A DNA stretch of 64,000 bases from Actinacidiphila fildesensis (GTDB taxonomy: Bacteria; Actinomycetota; Actinomycetes; Streptomycetales; Streptomycetaceae): assembly GCF_042652185.1 (NCBI RefSeq), contig NZ_JBHSIX010000004.1; one strand, given 5' to 3'. A model generated the notes under the pieces. It had not been told where the DNA came from, searched no databases, and saw only the letters and a list, made by a program, of their open reading frames with translations. Within the stretch, counting starts at the first letter, position 1; each line of letters starts with the position of its first letter. The translations under genes were made by a program, and so were the position numbers. Positions 8,914 to 17,345 of this stretch are shown piece by piece.

Positions 8914-9767
8914 GCCTCGCTCCTCAGGTGCGCGGGGACGACGCGCTGCGGCCGGTTGGCGACCCGCGTCATCCAGTGGTCCAGGTCGTACGTGCTGTCG
9001 CCGGTCAGCGCCCGCCACAGCTTGATCCGGTTGTGGAACTCCAGCCGGGCGGCGGCCGCTTCGTACCAGGGGAAGCGCGTGCCCAGCTCGGCGGCGACCG
9101 CCGGGTCGGCGAGATCGCCGGTGTCCCACAGCCGCAGCTGCCGCACCGTCGGATTGAACCGGATCTTGAACATGTAGCGCGCGGCGTCGCTGTCGTTGCG
9201 CCGTCCGCCGTGCCAGATCCCGTGGTGCAGGAACACCACGGTCCCGGCCGGGCACACCAGCCGCGTCTGCCCGCGGAGGTTCTGGTAGCGGCCGGTGTCG
9301 CTCTCGTTGGTGCGCCGCAGATGGCTGCCGGGCACGCTCAGCGTGCCGCCCATCTCCAGCGTCACCGGCTGCGGGTAGTACATGAGCTGTACGTCGAACG
9401 CGTCCGGCCGTACGTCGATGATCGCGTCGGCGTGCAGCGGCTGCGCCTGCCCGTCCCGGGGCCGGCGGATGTGCACCGCGTGATGGTCGACGGTCGGCCC
9501 GGGCCCCACGAGGCTGCGCAACGCGCCCGCCACCACCGGGAGTTCGACGAGGTCGCGGGCGAACGACCCGCGCTCGTAAGCCTCCTCCAGCGGCGTCCCG
9601 TACGGCACCTCCGGTATCCCGGCCGCCAGGACGCCCATCGCCCGCTCGTTCATCTCCTCGGGTACGACCGCGTCCATGCGCAGCGAGCCGTGCGCCACGA
9701 AGTGCGCCATCTGGACGGAGCTCAACAGGCCCCTGTTCTCAGTGCTGGCTTCCGTGCTGGTTTCCAT
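8910..9767 (-). CDS. Phytanoyl-CoA dioxygenase (PhyH) family oxygenase
   Basis: A 285-aa Fe(II)/2-oxoglutarate-dependent oxygenase of the PhyH superfamily. The iron triad is visible as His112-x-Asp114 (PLHADAIID) and His186 (HHGIWHGG), with Arg197 placed to hold 2-oxoglutarate. The substrate cannot be named; relatives hydroxylate acyl-CoAs, ectoine or natural products. The ATG at 9767 is supported by a -10-like box TACCGT (minus strand, 9779-9774) six bases upstream, so the mRNA is probably leaderless. It overlaps the 111-aa gene downstream and is divergent from an AraC regulator that likely controls it. Confidence 0.85.
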   Translation of the reverse strand: METSTEASTENRGLLSSVQMAHFVAHGSLRMDAVVPEEMNERAMGVLAAGIPEVPYGTPLEEAYERGSFARDLVELPVVAGALRSLVGPGPTVDHHAVHIRRPRDGQAQPLHADAIIDVRPDAFDVQLMYYPQPVTLEMGGTLSVPGSHLRRTNESDTGRYQNLRGQTRLVCPAGTVVFLHHGIWHGGRRNDSDAARYMFKIRFNPTVRQLRLWDTGDLADPAVAAELGTRFPWYEAAAARLEFHNRIKLWRALTGDSTYDLDHWMTRVANRPQRVVPAHLRSEA

Positions 9768-9837
9768 GCGCCAACGGTAGGAAGGAAACCCCTGGCAGCG
9801 CGTGGGTCACACTCACCACTACTGGTACGTTTTCACC
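9768..9837. promoter_or_regulatory. Divergent promoter region with two leaderless starts
   Basis: This 70-base gap holds TACGTT (9826-9831) six bases before the AraC-type ATG and TACCGT on the minus strand (9779-9774) six bases before the PhyH-type ATG. Both fit the TANNNT spacing seen for leaderless actinobacterial transcripts. The AraC protein would be expected to bind here. Confidence 0.6.
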
Positions 9838-10632
9838 ATGGATGCCGTCGCCCTCCACCTCGACGAGCCACCTCGGGTGGTGAACCTCGGAGTCGGTGTC
9901 CACGGCCCCGCCGGCCACACCGATGTCTTCCGGCTCCCCGACCTGTGGCAGCTGCACCTCTACCGCTACACGGCCGATCTCACCGTCGACGGCACCCCGC
10001 ACGCCATCCGGCCCGGCCGCGTCAGCCTCGTCCCGCCCGGCGCGACCGTCAGATACCGCTACCGCGGCCGCTCCGAGCACCTCTACGCCCATCTGCGCAT
10101 CCCGGAGGCGGGCGAGCCCCGCAGCGTCCCCGTCATCCAGGACGCGGGCGCACAACTGCCCATGCTCTCCGCCCTGATGCTGCAGGCCGTGGCCGCCCAG
10201 CCCGGCAGCCCCGCCAGGACGGCGGCCGAGATCTGGGCCGTCCTGTGGCGCGTCGCCCACCTCACGGCCCCCGCCGCGTCCGACGGCCCGCACCCCGCCG
10301 TGGCCGCCGCCATCGCGCACATCGAGTCGCACCTCGCCGACCCGCTGACGGTCCCCGGCGTCGCCCGCGCGGCCGGCGTCTCGCACAACCACCTCACCCG
10401 GCTGTTCCGCGCCGCGACCGGCGACACGGTCGTCACCTACATCCGGCGACGCCGCCTGGAACGCGCCCGGCATCTGCTCGTGGAGTCGACGCTCTCCATC
10501 CCCGCCGTCGCCACCTCGGTCGGCATCGCGGACCTCCAGGCCTTCAACAAGGCCTGCCGCCGCGAACTCGGCGCCTCCCCGCGCGCCGTCCGGCAGGGCC
10601 CACCGGTGAACCGCGGCTCCGGAACGCGGTGA
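9838..10632 (+). CDS. AraC-family transcriptional regulator
   Basis: A 264-aa regulator with an N-terminal cupin-like ligand-binding half (about residues 1-130) and a C-terminal double helix-turn-helix (about 165-250; LTVPGVARAAGVSHNHLTRL and the second helix near TLSIPAVATSVGI). ATG 9838 is chosen because TACGTT lies six bases upstream, indicating a leaderless mRNA; an in-frame upstream start would lie in the promoter. It is divergent from the PhyH-type operon, the usual arrangement for a regulator and its target. The inducer is unknown. The stop codon lies within a run of 12-bp tandem repeats. Confidence 0.88.
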   Translation: MDAVALHLDEPPRVVNLGVGVHGPAGHTDVFRLPDLWQLHLYRYTADLTVDGTPHAIRPGRVSLVPPGATVRYRYRGRSEHLYAHLRIPEAGEPRSVPVIQDAGAQLPMLSALMLQAVAAQPGSPARTAAEIWAVLWRVAHLTAPAASDGPHPAVAAAIAHIESHLADPLTVPGVARAAGVSHNHLTRLFRAATGDTVVTYIRRRRLERARHLLVESTLSIPAVATSVGIADLQAFNKACRRELGASPRAVRQGPPVNRGSGTR

Positions 10633-10656
10633 GGAACGCGGTGAGGAACGCGGTGA
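10621..10656 (+). repeat. Three tandem 12-bp repeats across the AraC stop codon
   Basis: The unit GGAACGCGGTGA occurs three times head to tail. The first copy supplies the TGA stop of the AraC gene, so changes in copy number would not alter the protein. Confidence 0.85.
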
Positions 10657-10692
10657 GGGCGGCAACCGGGGTTGTCCCGGCGGCCGCCCTCA
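10654..10692. terminator. Hairpin between convergent araC-type gene and yajQ
   Basis: TGAGGGCGGC pairs with GCCGCCCTCA around a 19-base centre. It sits between two convergent genes and can serve both; there is no clear T-run. Confidence 0.55.
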
Positions 10693-10726
10693 TCCACTTC
10701 ACCACTCCACCGCTTCCCCCAACGGG

Positions 10727-11215
10727 TCAGCGGTAGTTCACGTACTGCAGAGCGAAGTCGAAGTCCTTGCCCTTCAGCAGCGCCTGAACGGCCTGCAGAT
10801 CGTCCCGGCTCTTCGAGCTGACCCGCAGCTCGTCGCCCTGGACCTGCGCCTTGATGCCCTTCGGGCCCTCATCGCGGATGATCTTCGCGACCTTCTTGGC
10901 GTTGTCCTGCGAAATCCCCTCCTCGATTGAGGCGAAGATCTTGTACTCCTTGCCGGAGAGCTGCGGCTCGCCGGCGTCCAGCGACTTGAGCGAGATACCC
11001 CGCTTGACCAGCTTGGTCTCGAAAACGTCGAGGATCGCCTTGACGCGCTCCTCCGAGTTCGCCTGCATCAGAATCTTCTCGCCCGACCAGTCGATCGAGG
11101 CCCCGACGTTCTTGAAGTCGTAGCGCTGCGAGATTTCCTTCGCGGCCTGGTTGAGGGCGTTGTCGACCTCCTGCCGCTCGACCTTCGAGACGATGTCGAA
11201 ACTGGAGTCGGCCAT
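10727..11215 (-). CDS. YajQ-family nucleotide-binding protein
   Basis: A 162-aa protein of the UPF0234/YajQ family, starting MADSSFDIVSK and ending FALQYVNYR as is typical. Members bind nucleotides, and some bind cyclic di-GMP or affect phage transcription; its role in actinobacteria is unclear. The ATG at 11215 is preceded on the minus strand by AAGGAG. Longer readings to 11329 run toward the tRNA-Tyr promoter and are not supported. It is a single gene, divergent from tRNA-Tyr. Confidence 0.92.
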   Translation of the reverse strand: MADSSFDIVSKVERQEVDNALNQAAKEISQRYDFKNVGASIDWSGEKILMQANSEERVKAILDVFETKLVKRGISLKSLDAGEPQLSGKEYKIFASIEEGISQDNAKKVAKIIRDEGPKGIKAQVQGDELRVSSKSRDDLQAVQALLKGKDFDFALQYVNYR

Positions 11216-11400
11216 CTTGAGTTGGCTCCTTGGCTGTGATCCGTCAGTACCGCGACCCGTCCCCGGGCCGCCCTCCCAGCCTAGCCACCGCACCCGCCCC
11301 GAACACTGATCCATCAGGTGGCGAACCACCCCCGCGCATCAGGTATCGTTTACGTCGTTGCCACAGACCACCCTCAAAAGTGACCTGCGGCGGCTTCCCT

Positions 11401-11482
<82 letters not shown>

Positions 11483-11490
11483 CGGTATTG

Positions 11491-11532
11491 GAACGGCCCC
11501 TGATCTGCGGAAACGCGGATCAGGGGCCGTTC
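11491..11532 (+). terminator. Terminator after tRNA-Tyr
   Basis: A 19-bp stem with one mismatch around a GAAA loop (GAACGGCCCC... to ...GGGGCCGTTC), followed by CGATTTT. The GCG-GAAA-CGC tip is the same as in the terminator at 14631-14676. Confidence 0.85.
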
Positions 11533-11926
11533 GATTTTCTGCCCCTGGAGTGCCGGACTGTCTCACTCGGTCCCGTTCTCGCACGCTCTCTACCAGGGGT
11601 TCTGGACGGGCTGTGGACGGGATTCTCAGGCCTGACCAGCGGCTGTGGGGCATTCGTGGGACAGAGCTCAAGGCGGGTGGTCCCGCTCCTCAGGGCAGAG
11701 ATCGACTGAGTGACCGGGATCACGTCGATGTGCATCGCTCGCCTCGTCAGATGGGTCCTCTCGGGCTGCCCTGCCGGCCTTCGCTGCACACCGTCAGCGC
11801 TTGGGCCTCGTCACGCTGAACCAAGGAACCGTCGAAAGGAACTGTCGACCGGAACGGTGCAGACCGGTCGGTCCTGGTGTCGAAATTGGGTTGGCCTTGA
11901 GGTACGGCGCACCGCGATACTCCGGC
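11533..11926. other. Gene-poor stretch downstream of tRNA-Tyr
   Basis: About 390 bases with no credible coding region on either strand. An integrase gene would be expected here for an intact tRNA-targeted element, but none is recognisable. Confidence 0.6.
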
Positions 11927-12367
11927 ATGAGCAGAATGGCGCAGGTCATCGTGTTGGCGCTGTATGCGGACGAGGTCATGGAACCTCTGACGCGTCCGGA
12001 CGAGTCGCGCAGTTGGAAGGGCACGTTCAAGCCGCTCGATTTGTTCGCCGGCGGGTGGGTCATCGAGTACTCCAGGGAACGGCCGCGCTCCGGGCTTCTG
12101 AAGCACCTGGCATCACTTCCCTGGCCCAACCCGGGGCAGGTACAGGTTCTGATCCATGACGAGGAGGACGACGTCTACGGCCTGTGGACGATGCAGGACG
12201 GCGCACTGGTCGAGGTTCCGCTCCCTGGCACCCAGCGATACCACAGCCCAGCTCCGCCGACAGATGAGTTCCCGCCCAGCCCCGGTTATTTGTGGCTGGC
12301 GGACACAGAACTTCGCCCCGGGGCCGACCTCTCGACGGAACGTCAGGACCCGCGACCGGCCTGGTGA
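11927..12367 (+). CDS. Hypothetical protein, accessory region
   Basis: A 146-aa acidic soluble protein I do not recognise. It begins MSRMAQVIVLALYADEV and contains a WVIEYSRE segment, a DEEDDVYGLW stretch and a proline-rich C-terminal third. There is no signal peptide or membrane helix. The ATG at 11927 is the first plausible start in this frame; no good ribosome binding site precedes it, so the start is uncertain. Local GC content is lower than in the housekeeping genes around it, which fits transferred DNA. Confidence 0.55.
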   Translation: MSRMAQVIVLALYADEVMEPLTRPDESRSWKGTFKPLDLFAGGWVIEYSRERPRSGLLKHLASLPWPNPGQVQVLIHDEEDDVYGLWTMQDGALVEVPLPGTQRYHSPAPPTDEFPPSPGYLWLADTELRPGADLSTERQDPRPAW

Positions 12368-12469
12368 GTGCCAGTTATTCGTGAATTCTGGGCGCCATTG
12401 GGGTTGGACGTTGGATGCGGGTCCCAACGGCGCCGAGAGCGCTACTCCTACGGCGAGGCCGGGTGGTGG

Positions 12470-12767
12470 TGTTCCGACAGGCGGCTTCTACGCGATGGAT
12501 TGCTATCGGCTCCTCGGCGAAGACTGCATGGCGCGCAACCTCGCGGAGGAAGTCATCCGAGTCGGCACGGATTTCGACGACACCGAGCACTCGCCCATGC
12601 GCAACGCGGAAGCCCGCATCACGCTCGGCGTCGCGGCGGCCCGCGAGGGCGACCTCGAAGGGGCGGTTGCCTATGGGGAGCGCGCCCTTCGCGGGGACCG
12701 TCAGGCAGCCGCCGCACTGGTCGAGCGCCAGGTACACATGAACCGCAGGGGTCCCTCTGCCAGCTGA
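12470..12767 (+). pseudogene. Fragment of a Streptomyces regulator C-terminus
   Basis: The frame encodes FYAMDCYRLLGEDCMARNLA, then a TDFDDTEHSPMRNAEARITL-type segment and GERALRGDR. This resembles the C-terminal tetratricopeptide-like end of helix-turn-helix regulators common in Streptomyces. The HTH half is absent, no start codon with a binding site is present, and after GDRQ the sequence diverges from the expected continuation to an early stop. It is best read as a decayed remnant; a short expressed protein from the ATG near 12494 cannot be excluded. Confidence 0.5.
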
Positions 12768-12779
12768 TGTGGTGCCTGG

Positions 12780-13580
12780 CTAGCCCTGAACGCCGGGAGT
12801 GGTGCTGGAGAATCGAGGTTCTGGCAGCCGGATCTCGTTTTCCCGGGAGATCCAGTACGTGCGTCGGCGAGTCGGACGCGGGATGTATTCCAAGCTGCGT
12901 GATCCATCTCCTTCGGTGACGTGGTGACCCACTACCCTCCACACACTGCCGCGGGTCTCGTGCGGCTCGACGGGACACCCGGTGAGTTCCAGGTTCCAGG
13001 TGTCCGTGACGCCGTTGTCGCGATCGTCGTGCACCGTCACGGTGCCTTGGACGCGGTGTGGAAGAGGGTGTCCCTCCTCGCGTGCCGCGTAGTTCCCCGC
13101 TAGCTCCTTAATGGTGAAGTCCTTGTTCAGATACAGCCCAGACCGCTGACCAGGTTCAAGGGGGATGTGCGGGGCTGGGTGGAACCGGTTTTCCCGGTTA
13201 ACAACCAGGTCTCCGCTGAATGTCACCCACACACTGCGACTACTCGGGTTGTCCAGCCACACGAGCGCCTGAAGGACGATCCGTTCGTGCTCCTTCTCCG
13301 GGAAGGGCCATTCATGGCCGGGAGGCCACGGATGTACGGGCACGCCTATGTGCGACCACGCCAGAGGAGGCCACGGAACGTCGTCGATGACGACGGTCAC
13401 CTCAGGGGCCTGATCGTCCAGCCGCGCTCGGGCGGCATCCAGAGCCACAGCTTCGGAGACGGTGAGGGCGGTGTGCGCGACGCTCAGCGCACTACGGGTG
13501 AGGATTGACTGCCAGGCAACCACCAAGAAGGCGAGCGCCGTGGCGACAGCAGAGACCGCTGTCCAGACCGTGTCCCACAT
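12780..13580 (-). CDS. Hypothetical membrane-anchored protein, accessory region
   Basis: A 266-aa protein of unknown function with one N-terminal transmembrane helix (about residues 8-25, VSAVATALAFLVVAWQ) followed by a short helical stretch and a soluble domain of about 200 residues. Small Streptomyces membrane proteins of this shape are common in mobile regions. ATG 13580 is chosen over the in-frame TTG at 13601 because it is a stronger start codon; neither has a clear binding site. It runs opposite to the pseudogene and in the same direction as the next unknown ORF. Confidence 0.65.
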   Translation of the reverse strand: MWDTVWTAVSAVATALAFLVVAWQSILTRSALSVAHTALTVSEAVALDAARARLDDQAPEVTVVIDDVPWPPLAWSHIGVPVHPWPPGHEWPFPEKEHERIVLQALVWLDNPSSRSVWVTFSGDLVVNRENRFHPAPHIPLEPGQRSGLYLNKDFTIKELAGNYAAREEGHPLPHRVQGTVTVHDDRDNGVTDTWNLELTGCPVEPHETRGSVWRVVGHHVTEGDGSRSLEYIPRPTRRRTYWISRENEIRLPEPRFSSTTPGVQG

Positions 13581-13746
13581 AGTGGTGATTGTTGACCTCA
13601 ACTACCAGTGACCACCACTCCACTTGGCCTTGTGATGAAGTGAAACGGCCGCGTAACGTCCACCTGTGGTGCCGCGACGGCGACGTGGTCAGCGCTTCGA
13701 CTGAGCGTAGGGAGTCGGCGGGGCTCAGCGTGCCGTCGGCCAGGGT

Positions 13747-14463
13747 TCACCTGGGGAGGCCGATCCACTTCCGCCAGACATGGAGAGAGTTTGGCAGTTC
13801 GGGGCGGTCGAGCAGCCAGAGGACATAGCCGGCATGGCGCCGCGCCCATGGGTTGTCCGACTCGGCAGCGGTGCCGAGCCTTTCGCGCAGATCCGCGCTG
13901 TCGACGGCCCGAGCCACGCGCACGTAATCGCGGTCCTTGCAGCGGTAGGGCCGCTGGATGACGATCTCAATCAGATCGGTGAGCTTCGCCCTGACGATTT
14001 TGTTATGGCCAGCGACCGCCATGTCCCGTAGGAGGTCCTCTTTCGTACCCCACTTCTTGGCATGTTGGGTCCATGCCTGCGGGTACCTTGCCTCCCACTC
14101 CAGGAAGAGCAGCGCATACGGCAGACCTGGCCATTCCCTGATGTCCGCACACCGGCGGTTCCACAACGCGTCCGGCAGCGAATGCCGTGCGGCATCGCGG
14201 TGCACCTCGATTGCCTGCTGGAGGGCTGGATCCCGGTAGTGCAACTGCCTGCCCGGCGACTGCGTGGATGACCACACATTGTTGAACTGCATGAGGGCAT
14301 CGCCGACGTTCCTCTTGGCGATAGTCAGCCGGGCCAGCGCTGCGGTCCGCTCGGAAGGATCATCTGCTATCAGCCCGTACGCCCAGTCCAATCGCGCGTC
14401 CCATGTGTGGACTTCGTCCACACCCGCGCCAGAATCTGCTTCTTTTGTCACAAGGGAGATCAT
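13747..14463 (-). CDS. Hypothetical protein, accessory region
   Basis: A 238-aa soluble, helix-rich protein rich in Trp, Arg and Ala with no recognised domain. Motifs such as WDARLDWAYGLIADDPSERT and WARRHAGYVLWLLDRPEL suggest helical repeats (inference). The ATG at 14463 is chosen; the frame stays open further upstream to 14625, but that part overlaps the candidate attachment-site copy and has atypical composition. A GTG four codons downstream is an alternative. It is the last gene before the tRNA-like scar. Confidence 0.6.
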   Translation of the reverse strand: MISLVTKEADSGAGVDEVHTWDARLDWAYGLIADDPSERTAALARLTIAKRNVGDALMQFNNVWSSTQSPGRQLHYRDPALQQAIEVHRDAARHSLPDALWNRRCADIREWPGLPYALLFLEWEARYPQAWTQHAKKWGTKEDLLRDMAVAGHNKIVRAKLTDLIEIVIQRPYRCKDRDYVRVARAVDSADLRERLGTAAESDNPWARRHAGYVLWLLDRPELPNSLHVWRKWIGLPR

Positions 14464-14610
14464 CCCCCGGCTACCACGCGCGGTGCTCCGAAACAAAGGG
14501 GCTACACACGCGACGTTGATCGGGTCTTCGGCCTGTATCGGCGCCAGCAGAGCACAAGGGGCGGGGCCACCAAGGGCCGCCCGCGCTGGACGAGCCGTGG
14601 ACGACGGGCG

Positions 14611-14630
14611 TGGCGCCGCCGCCACGGTAA
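14611..14630 (+). repeat. Short copy of the tRNA-Tyr 3' end (candidate attR scar)
   Basis: TGGCGCCGCC followed by GCC and ACGGTA matches the tRNA-Tyr 3' end and first bases after it (11472-11487: TGGCGCCGCC-ACGGTA) except for one extra GCC. A strong terminator follows at the same relative distance as after the tRNA. The match is short, so chance is possible. Confidence 0.4.
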
Positions 14631-14676
14631 AGAAGGGTCCCCCGGACCGCGGAAACGCGGTCCGGGGGACCCTTCT
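14631..14676. terminator. Perfect 21-bp hairpin terminator
   Basis: AGAAGGGTCCCCCGGACCGC... pairs perfectly over 21 bp around GAAA, followed by TCGTTGG. It may be the original terminator of tRNA-Tyr displaced by an insertion, and can also act for the convergent gene at 14706. Confidence 0.8.
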
Positions 14677-14705
14677 TCGTTGGGGTGGGTGAGGGTCGCC
14701 CGGGG

Positions 14706-15368
14706 TCAGTTGCCGGAGATGTCTTTTACCGCGACCGGGACCGGGGTGGGGCCCGAGATGACTTCCAGGGTGAGGCCGGCCGTGGACGGCGTGTCCAGGA
14801 GTTCGGCGAGGACGGCGGCCACGTCGTCGCGGGGGATGGGGCCGCGGCCGGTCTTGGCGGCCAGCTGGAGACGGCCGGTGCCGGGGTCGTCGGTGAGGGC
14901 GCCCGGGCGCAGGATCGTCCAGTCGAGGTCCTTGCGGGCGCTCAGGTCGACGTCGGCCGCCGTTTTGGCGCGCAGGTACTCGGCGAAGACGGGGTCGGCG
15001 CCGGGGGCCGGTTCGGTTCCCGCGCCCATCGACGAGACGATGATGTAGCGGCGGGCCCCGGCCCGCTCGGCCGCGTCGGCGAAGAGCACGGCCGCGGCGT
15101 GGTCGACGGAGTGCTTGCGCTCCGGGCCGCTGCCCGGCCCCGCGCCCGCCGCGAAGACGGCCGCGTCCGCACCGCGCAGGGCCGCCGCGACCTCGTCGAC
15201 GGTGGCCGACTCCAGATCGCAGACGATCGGCTCGGCGCCGGCCGCCCGCAGGTCGTCGGCCTGCTCGGGTTTGCGGATGATGCCCGCCACGTCGTCTCCG
15301 CGGGCGGCGAGCAGTCGCTCCAGCCGCAACGCGATCTTTCCATGTCCACCTGCGATCACAATGCGCAT
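14706..15368 (-). CDS. NAD(P)-binding, NmrA/atypical SDR-like protein
   Basis: A 220-aa Rossmann-fold protein. The dinucleotide motif is IAGGHGKIA near residues 5-13. The family segments VFAAGAG, IIVSSMGA and WTILRPGAL follow in the order seen in NmrA-like short-chain dehydrogenases (YwnB/YhfK type). Substrate unknown; some relatives sense NADP(H) rather than catalyse. The ATG at 15368 is supported by TAGCGT on the minus strand (15381-15376) seven bases upstream, indicating a leaderless mRNA. Single gene. Confidence 0.88.
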   Translation of the reverse strand: MRIVIAGGHGKIALRLERLLAARGDDVAGIIRKPEQADDLRAAGAEPIVCDLESATVDEVAAALRGADAAVFAAGAGPGSGPERKHSVDHAAAVLFADAAERAGARRYIIVSSMGAGTEPAPGADPVFAEYLRAKTAADVDLSARKDLDWTILRPGALTDDPGTGRLQLAAKTGRGPIPRDDVAAVLAELLDTPSTAGLTLEVISGPTPVPVAVKDISGN

Positions 15369-15505
15369 GATTGCGACGCTACGCCCGCCGGGCGTCCCGC
15401 GCGCGTGCACGGCGTGAACGGATCACCATCGGGTGACGCCCGGAATCGTCTGCCGCGCTCGCGACGGCGGCCTGCCCCGTGGGGCTGGCGCATCGTCAGA
15501 AGGCC

Positions 15506-16777
15506 TCAGGCGAGGCCGCCGTCGCTCCGTGACTGGCGGGGCAGGTCGAGGGCGGCGGTGGTCGCCGAGTCGCAGTACTCGCGGACGGCGCTGGTGCGGG
15601 AGACCACCCGGCCGCGGTGGATGATGATGCGGCTGTACGCGAGGGAGAGCACGCCCTCGATCCGTTCCCCGCGTACGGCGAGCAGTTCGGCGGGGAAGCC
15701 CGCCTCCACCCGGACCTCGGGCAGCCCCAGGACCGCCCGCGCCTGGCCGCTGACCGCGTCGTAGGCGTCCGCCGCGCCGCATTCGCCGTAGGAGGTGAGG
15801 AGGAAGGCGGCCTCCAGGGGGTCGCCGCGTCCGACGGGGTTGGCCAGGTCGCGCAGCGAGCCGCTGCCCGCCGCGACCCGTACGCCGGCCGCGCGCAGTT
15901 CGCGTACCGGGGCGAGCAGCCCCGCGGCGCCGCGCCGGGAGGACTCCAGCGCGCCGCAGCCGCCCTGCGGCAGGGCCACCACGGAGACGCCGGCCGCGGA
16001 GAGCTGGCCCGCGGCGCGGGCGGCGGCGGCCTGCGGGAGGCGGGCGAGGCCGTTGCAGGGGCCGATGACGACGCCGGGGCGCAGCCCGCCGGCCATGGCG
16101 GCGAGCCGGGCCAGCCGGGCCGGATCGTCACCCTGCGTGTGCAGATCCACGGGGAGGCCGAATTCGGCCGCGACGGCGAGGACGGCCTCTGCATAGCCGC
16201 TCGGGTCCGGGTCGAGGTCGGGGCAGCCGCCGACGACGCCGGCGCCCATCTTGAGTGCGTCGCGCAGCGCGGAGAGCCCGTCGGCGCCGGCCACGCCGGT
16301 GAGGAGGCGGGGGACGGCGACGGCGTGCAGATCGACGAGCCCGCGCAGCGCGCGGCGGGCCTGGAGCACGGCGGCGAGGGTGCCGAGTCCCTGGATGTCG
16401 CCGATCCGGACGTGGGTGCGGATCGCCGTTGCGCCATGGCCGAGTTGGAGGAGCGCGGCCTCGGTGACGCGCCGCTGCACGTCCTCGGGTTCGTACGAGG
16501 GCGGGCCCGAGGCGACGCTCGCGTCGGCGGTGAGGGCGCCGTCGAGGTGGGCGTGCGGTTCGGCGGGTGCGGGCAGCAGGAGGTAGCCGCGCAGGTCGAT
16601 GCGGGTTCCGTCGGCGTCGCTGTGGTCGGGGGCGGCGGTGAGACTGCCGGCGGTGCCGACGGCTTCGATACGGGTGCCGCTCAGCCGCACGTCGACCGTG
16701 CGGCCGTCGGTGAGATGCGCACCACACAGCAGCAGCGTGGTGGTCTCGGCGGCGGTGCCGCGCTGGTTCTCGGTCAT
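15506..16777 (-). CDS. Cytosine-deaminase-like amidohydrolase, active site degenerate
   Basis: A 423-aa protein with the fold pattern of CodA-type amidohydrolases: a small N-terminal beta domain, then a TIM barrel starting at PAEPHAHLDG. His75 and His77 match the first metal pair and His213 (DLHTQGDD) the third ligand. By my alignment to E. coli CodA, Gln156 is Arg157, Glu217 is Gly216, His246 is Pro240 and Asp313 is Gly306. Deamination is therefore unlikely; a binding or regulatory role is inferred. The ATG at 16777 follows GGAGGAG at a good distance. Other functions within the superfamily are possible. Confidence 0.8.
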   Translation of the reverse strand: MTENQRGTAAETTTLLLCGAHLTDGRTVDVRLSGTRIEAVGTAGSLTAAPDHSDADGTRIDLRGYLLLPAPAEPHAHLDGALTADASVASGPPSYEPEDVQRRVTEAALLQLGHGATAIRTHVRIGDIQGLGTLAAVLQARRALRGLVDLHAVAVPRLLTGVAGADGLSALRDALKMGAGVVGGCPDLDPDPSGYAEAVLAVAAEFGLPVDLHTQGDDPARLARLAAMAGGLRPGVVIGPCNGLARLPQAAAARAAGQLSAAGVSVVALPQGGCGALESSRRGAAGLLAPVRELRAAGVRVAAGSGSLRDLANPVGRGDPLEAAFLLTSYGECGAADAYDAVSGQARAVLGLPEVRVEAGFPAELLAVRGERIEGVLSLAYSRIIIHRGRVVSRTSAVREYCDSATTAALDLPRQSRSDGGLA

Positions 16778-17021
16778 CGCGCTCCTCCGGTACTGCGGCT
16801 CTCGGGTGGGAGGCAAGATCACGCAGGGACGGGGCGAGCCTATGGGGCAGCTCACGCAGGGTCCGGGAGGAGGCCAATAGTCGTACTGGCGTGGTCGATC
16901 GAGGCTGTCTCGCTGGGTCCTCGGGGGAGCCTCGCGGCGCGCTCGGAAGGGGTCGGAAGGTGCTCCGGACGGGCTCCTGAAGAGCGACGGAAGAGCCCGA
17001 AGTGTGTCGTGAGATATGGAT

Positions 17022-17050
17022 TTCACCTTCGGCTGCGGACCGTGTAATGT
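17022..17050 (+). promoter_or_regulatory. Candidate promoter of tRNA-Thr/tRNA-Met
   Basis: TTCACC (17022-17027) and TAATGT (17045-17050) are spaced by 17 bases, placing transcription start a few bases before tRNA-Thr. Confidence 0.5.
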
Positions 17051-17061
17051 CTTCCTCGCTC

Positions 17062-17134
17062 GCCCCAATAGCTCAGTCGGTAGAGCGTCTCCATGGTAAG
17101 GAGAAGGTCTGCGGTTCGATTCCGCATTGGGGCT
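17062..17134 (+). tRNA. tRNA-Thr (GGT)
   Basis: A 73-nt cloverleaf with acceptor GCCCCAA/TTGGGGC, D-arm GCTC/GAGC, anticodon loop ATGGTAA (anticodon GGT) and T-loop TTCGATT. CCA is not encoded. It precedes tRNA-Met by 45 bases and is probably co-transcribed with it. Confidence 0.95.
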
Positions 17135-17179
17135 CTGATGGATCGGCCATCCACCGCTTGGTGGGGGTCAGTTCATCGC

Positions 17180-17252
17180 AGCGGTGTAGCTCAGTTGGTA
17201 GAGCAAGCGGCTCATAATCGCTGTGTCACCGGTTCAAGTCCGGTCACCGCTA
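17180..17252 (+). tRNA. tRNA-Met (CAT), elongator type
   Basis: A 73-nt cloverleaf with acceptor AGCGGTG/CACCGCT, anticodon loop CTCATAA (anticodon CAT) and T-loop TTCAAGT. The paired A1:U72 end and lack of an initiator-type anticodon stem argue for elongator Met. It lies directly upstream of rpmG. Confidence 0.93.
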
Positions 17253-17345
17253 CCCTGCGTAGTCGTAGTCGATTGTGGGTTTAGTCCTTCAATCGGCTAC
17301 TCTCGTTGTGTTCATATACCCATCCGTTCGTCAAGGAGCACTCAC

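Noticed and set aside
11533..11926. Integrase gene next to tRNA-Tyr
   Set aside because: No tyrosine-recombinase motifs (R..HxxR..Y) could be read in any frame.
13601..13746. Gene between the two unknown minus-strand ORFs
   Set aside because: Only short frames without start signals; treated as intergenic.
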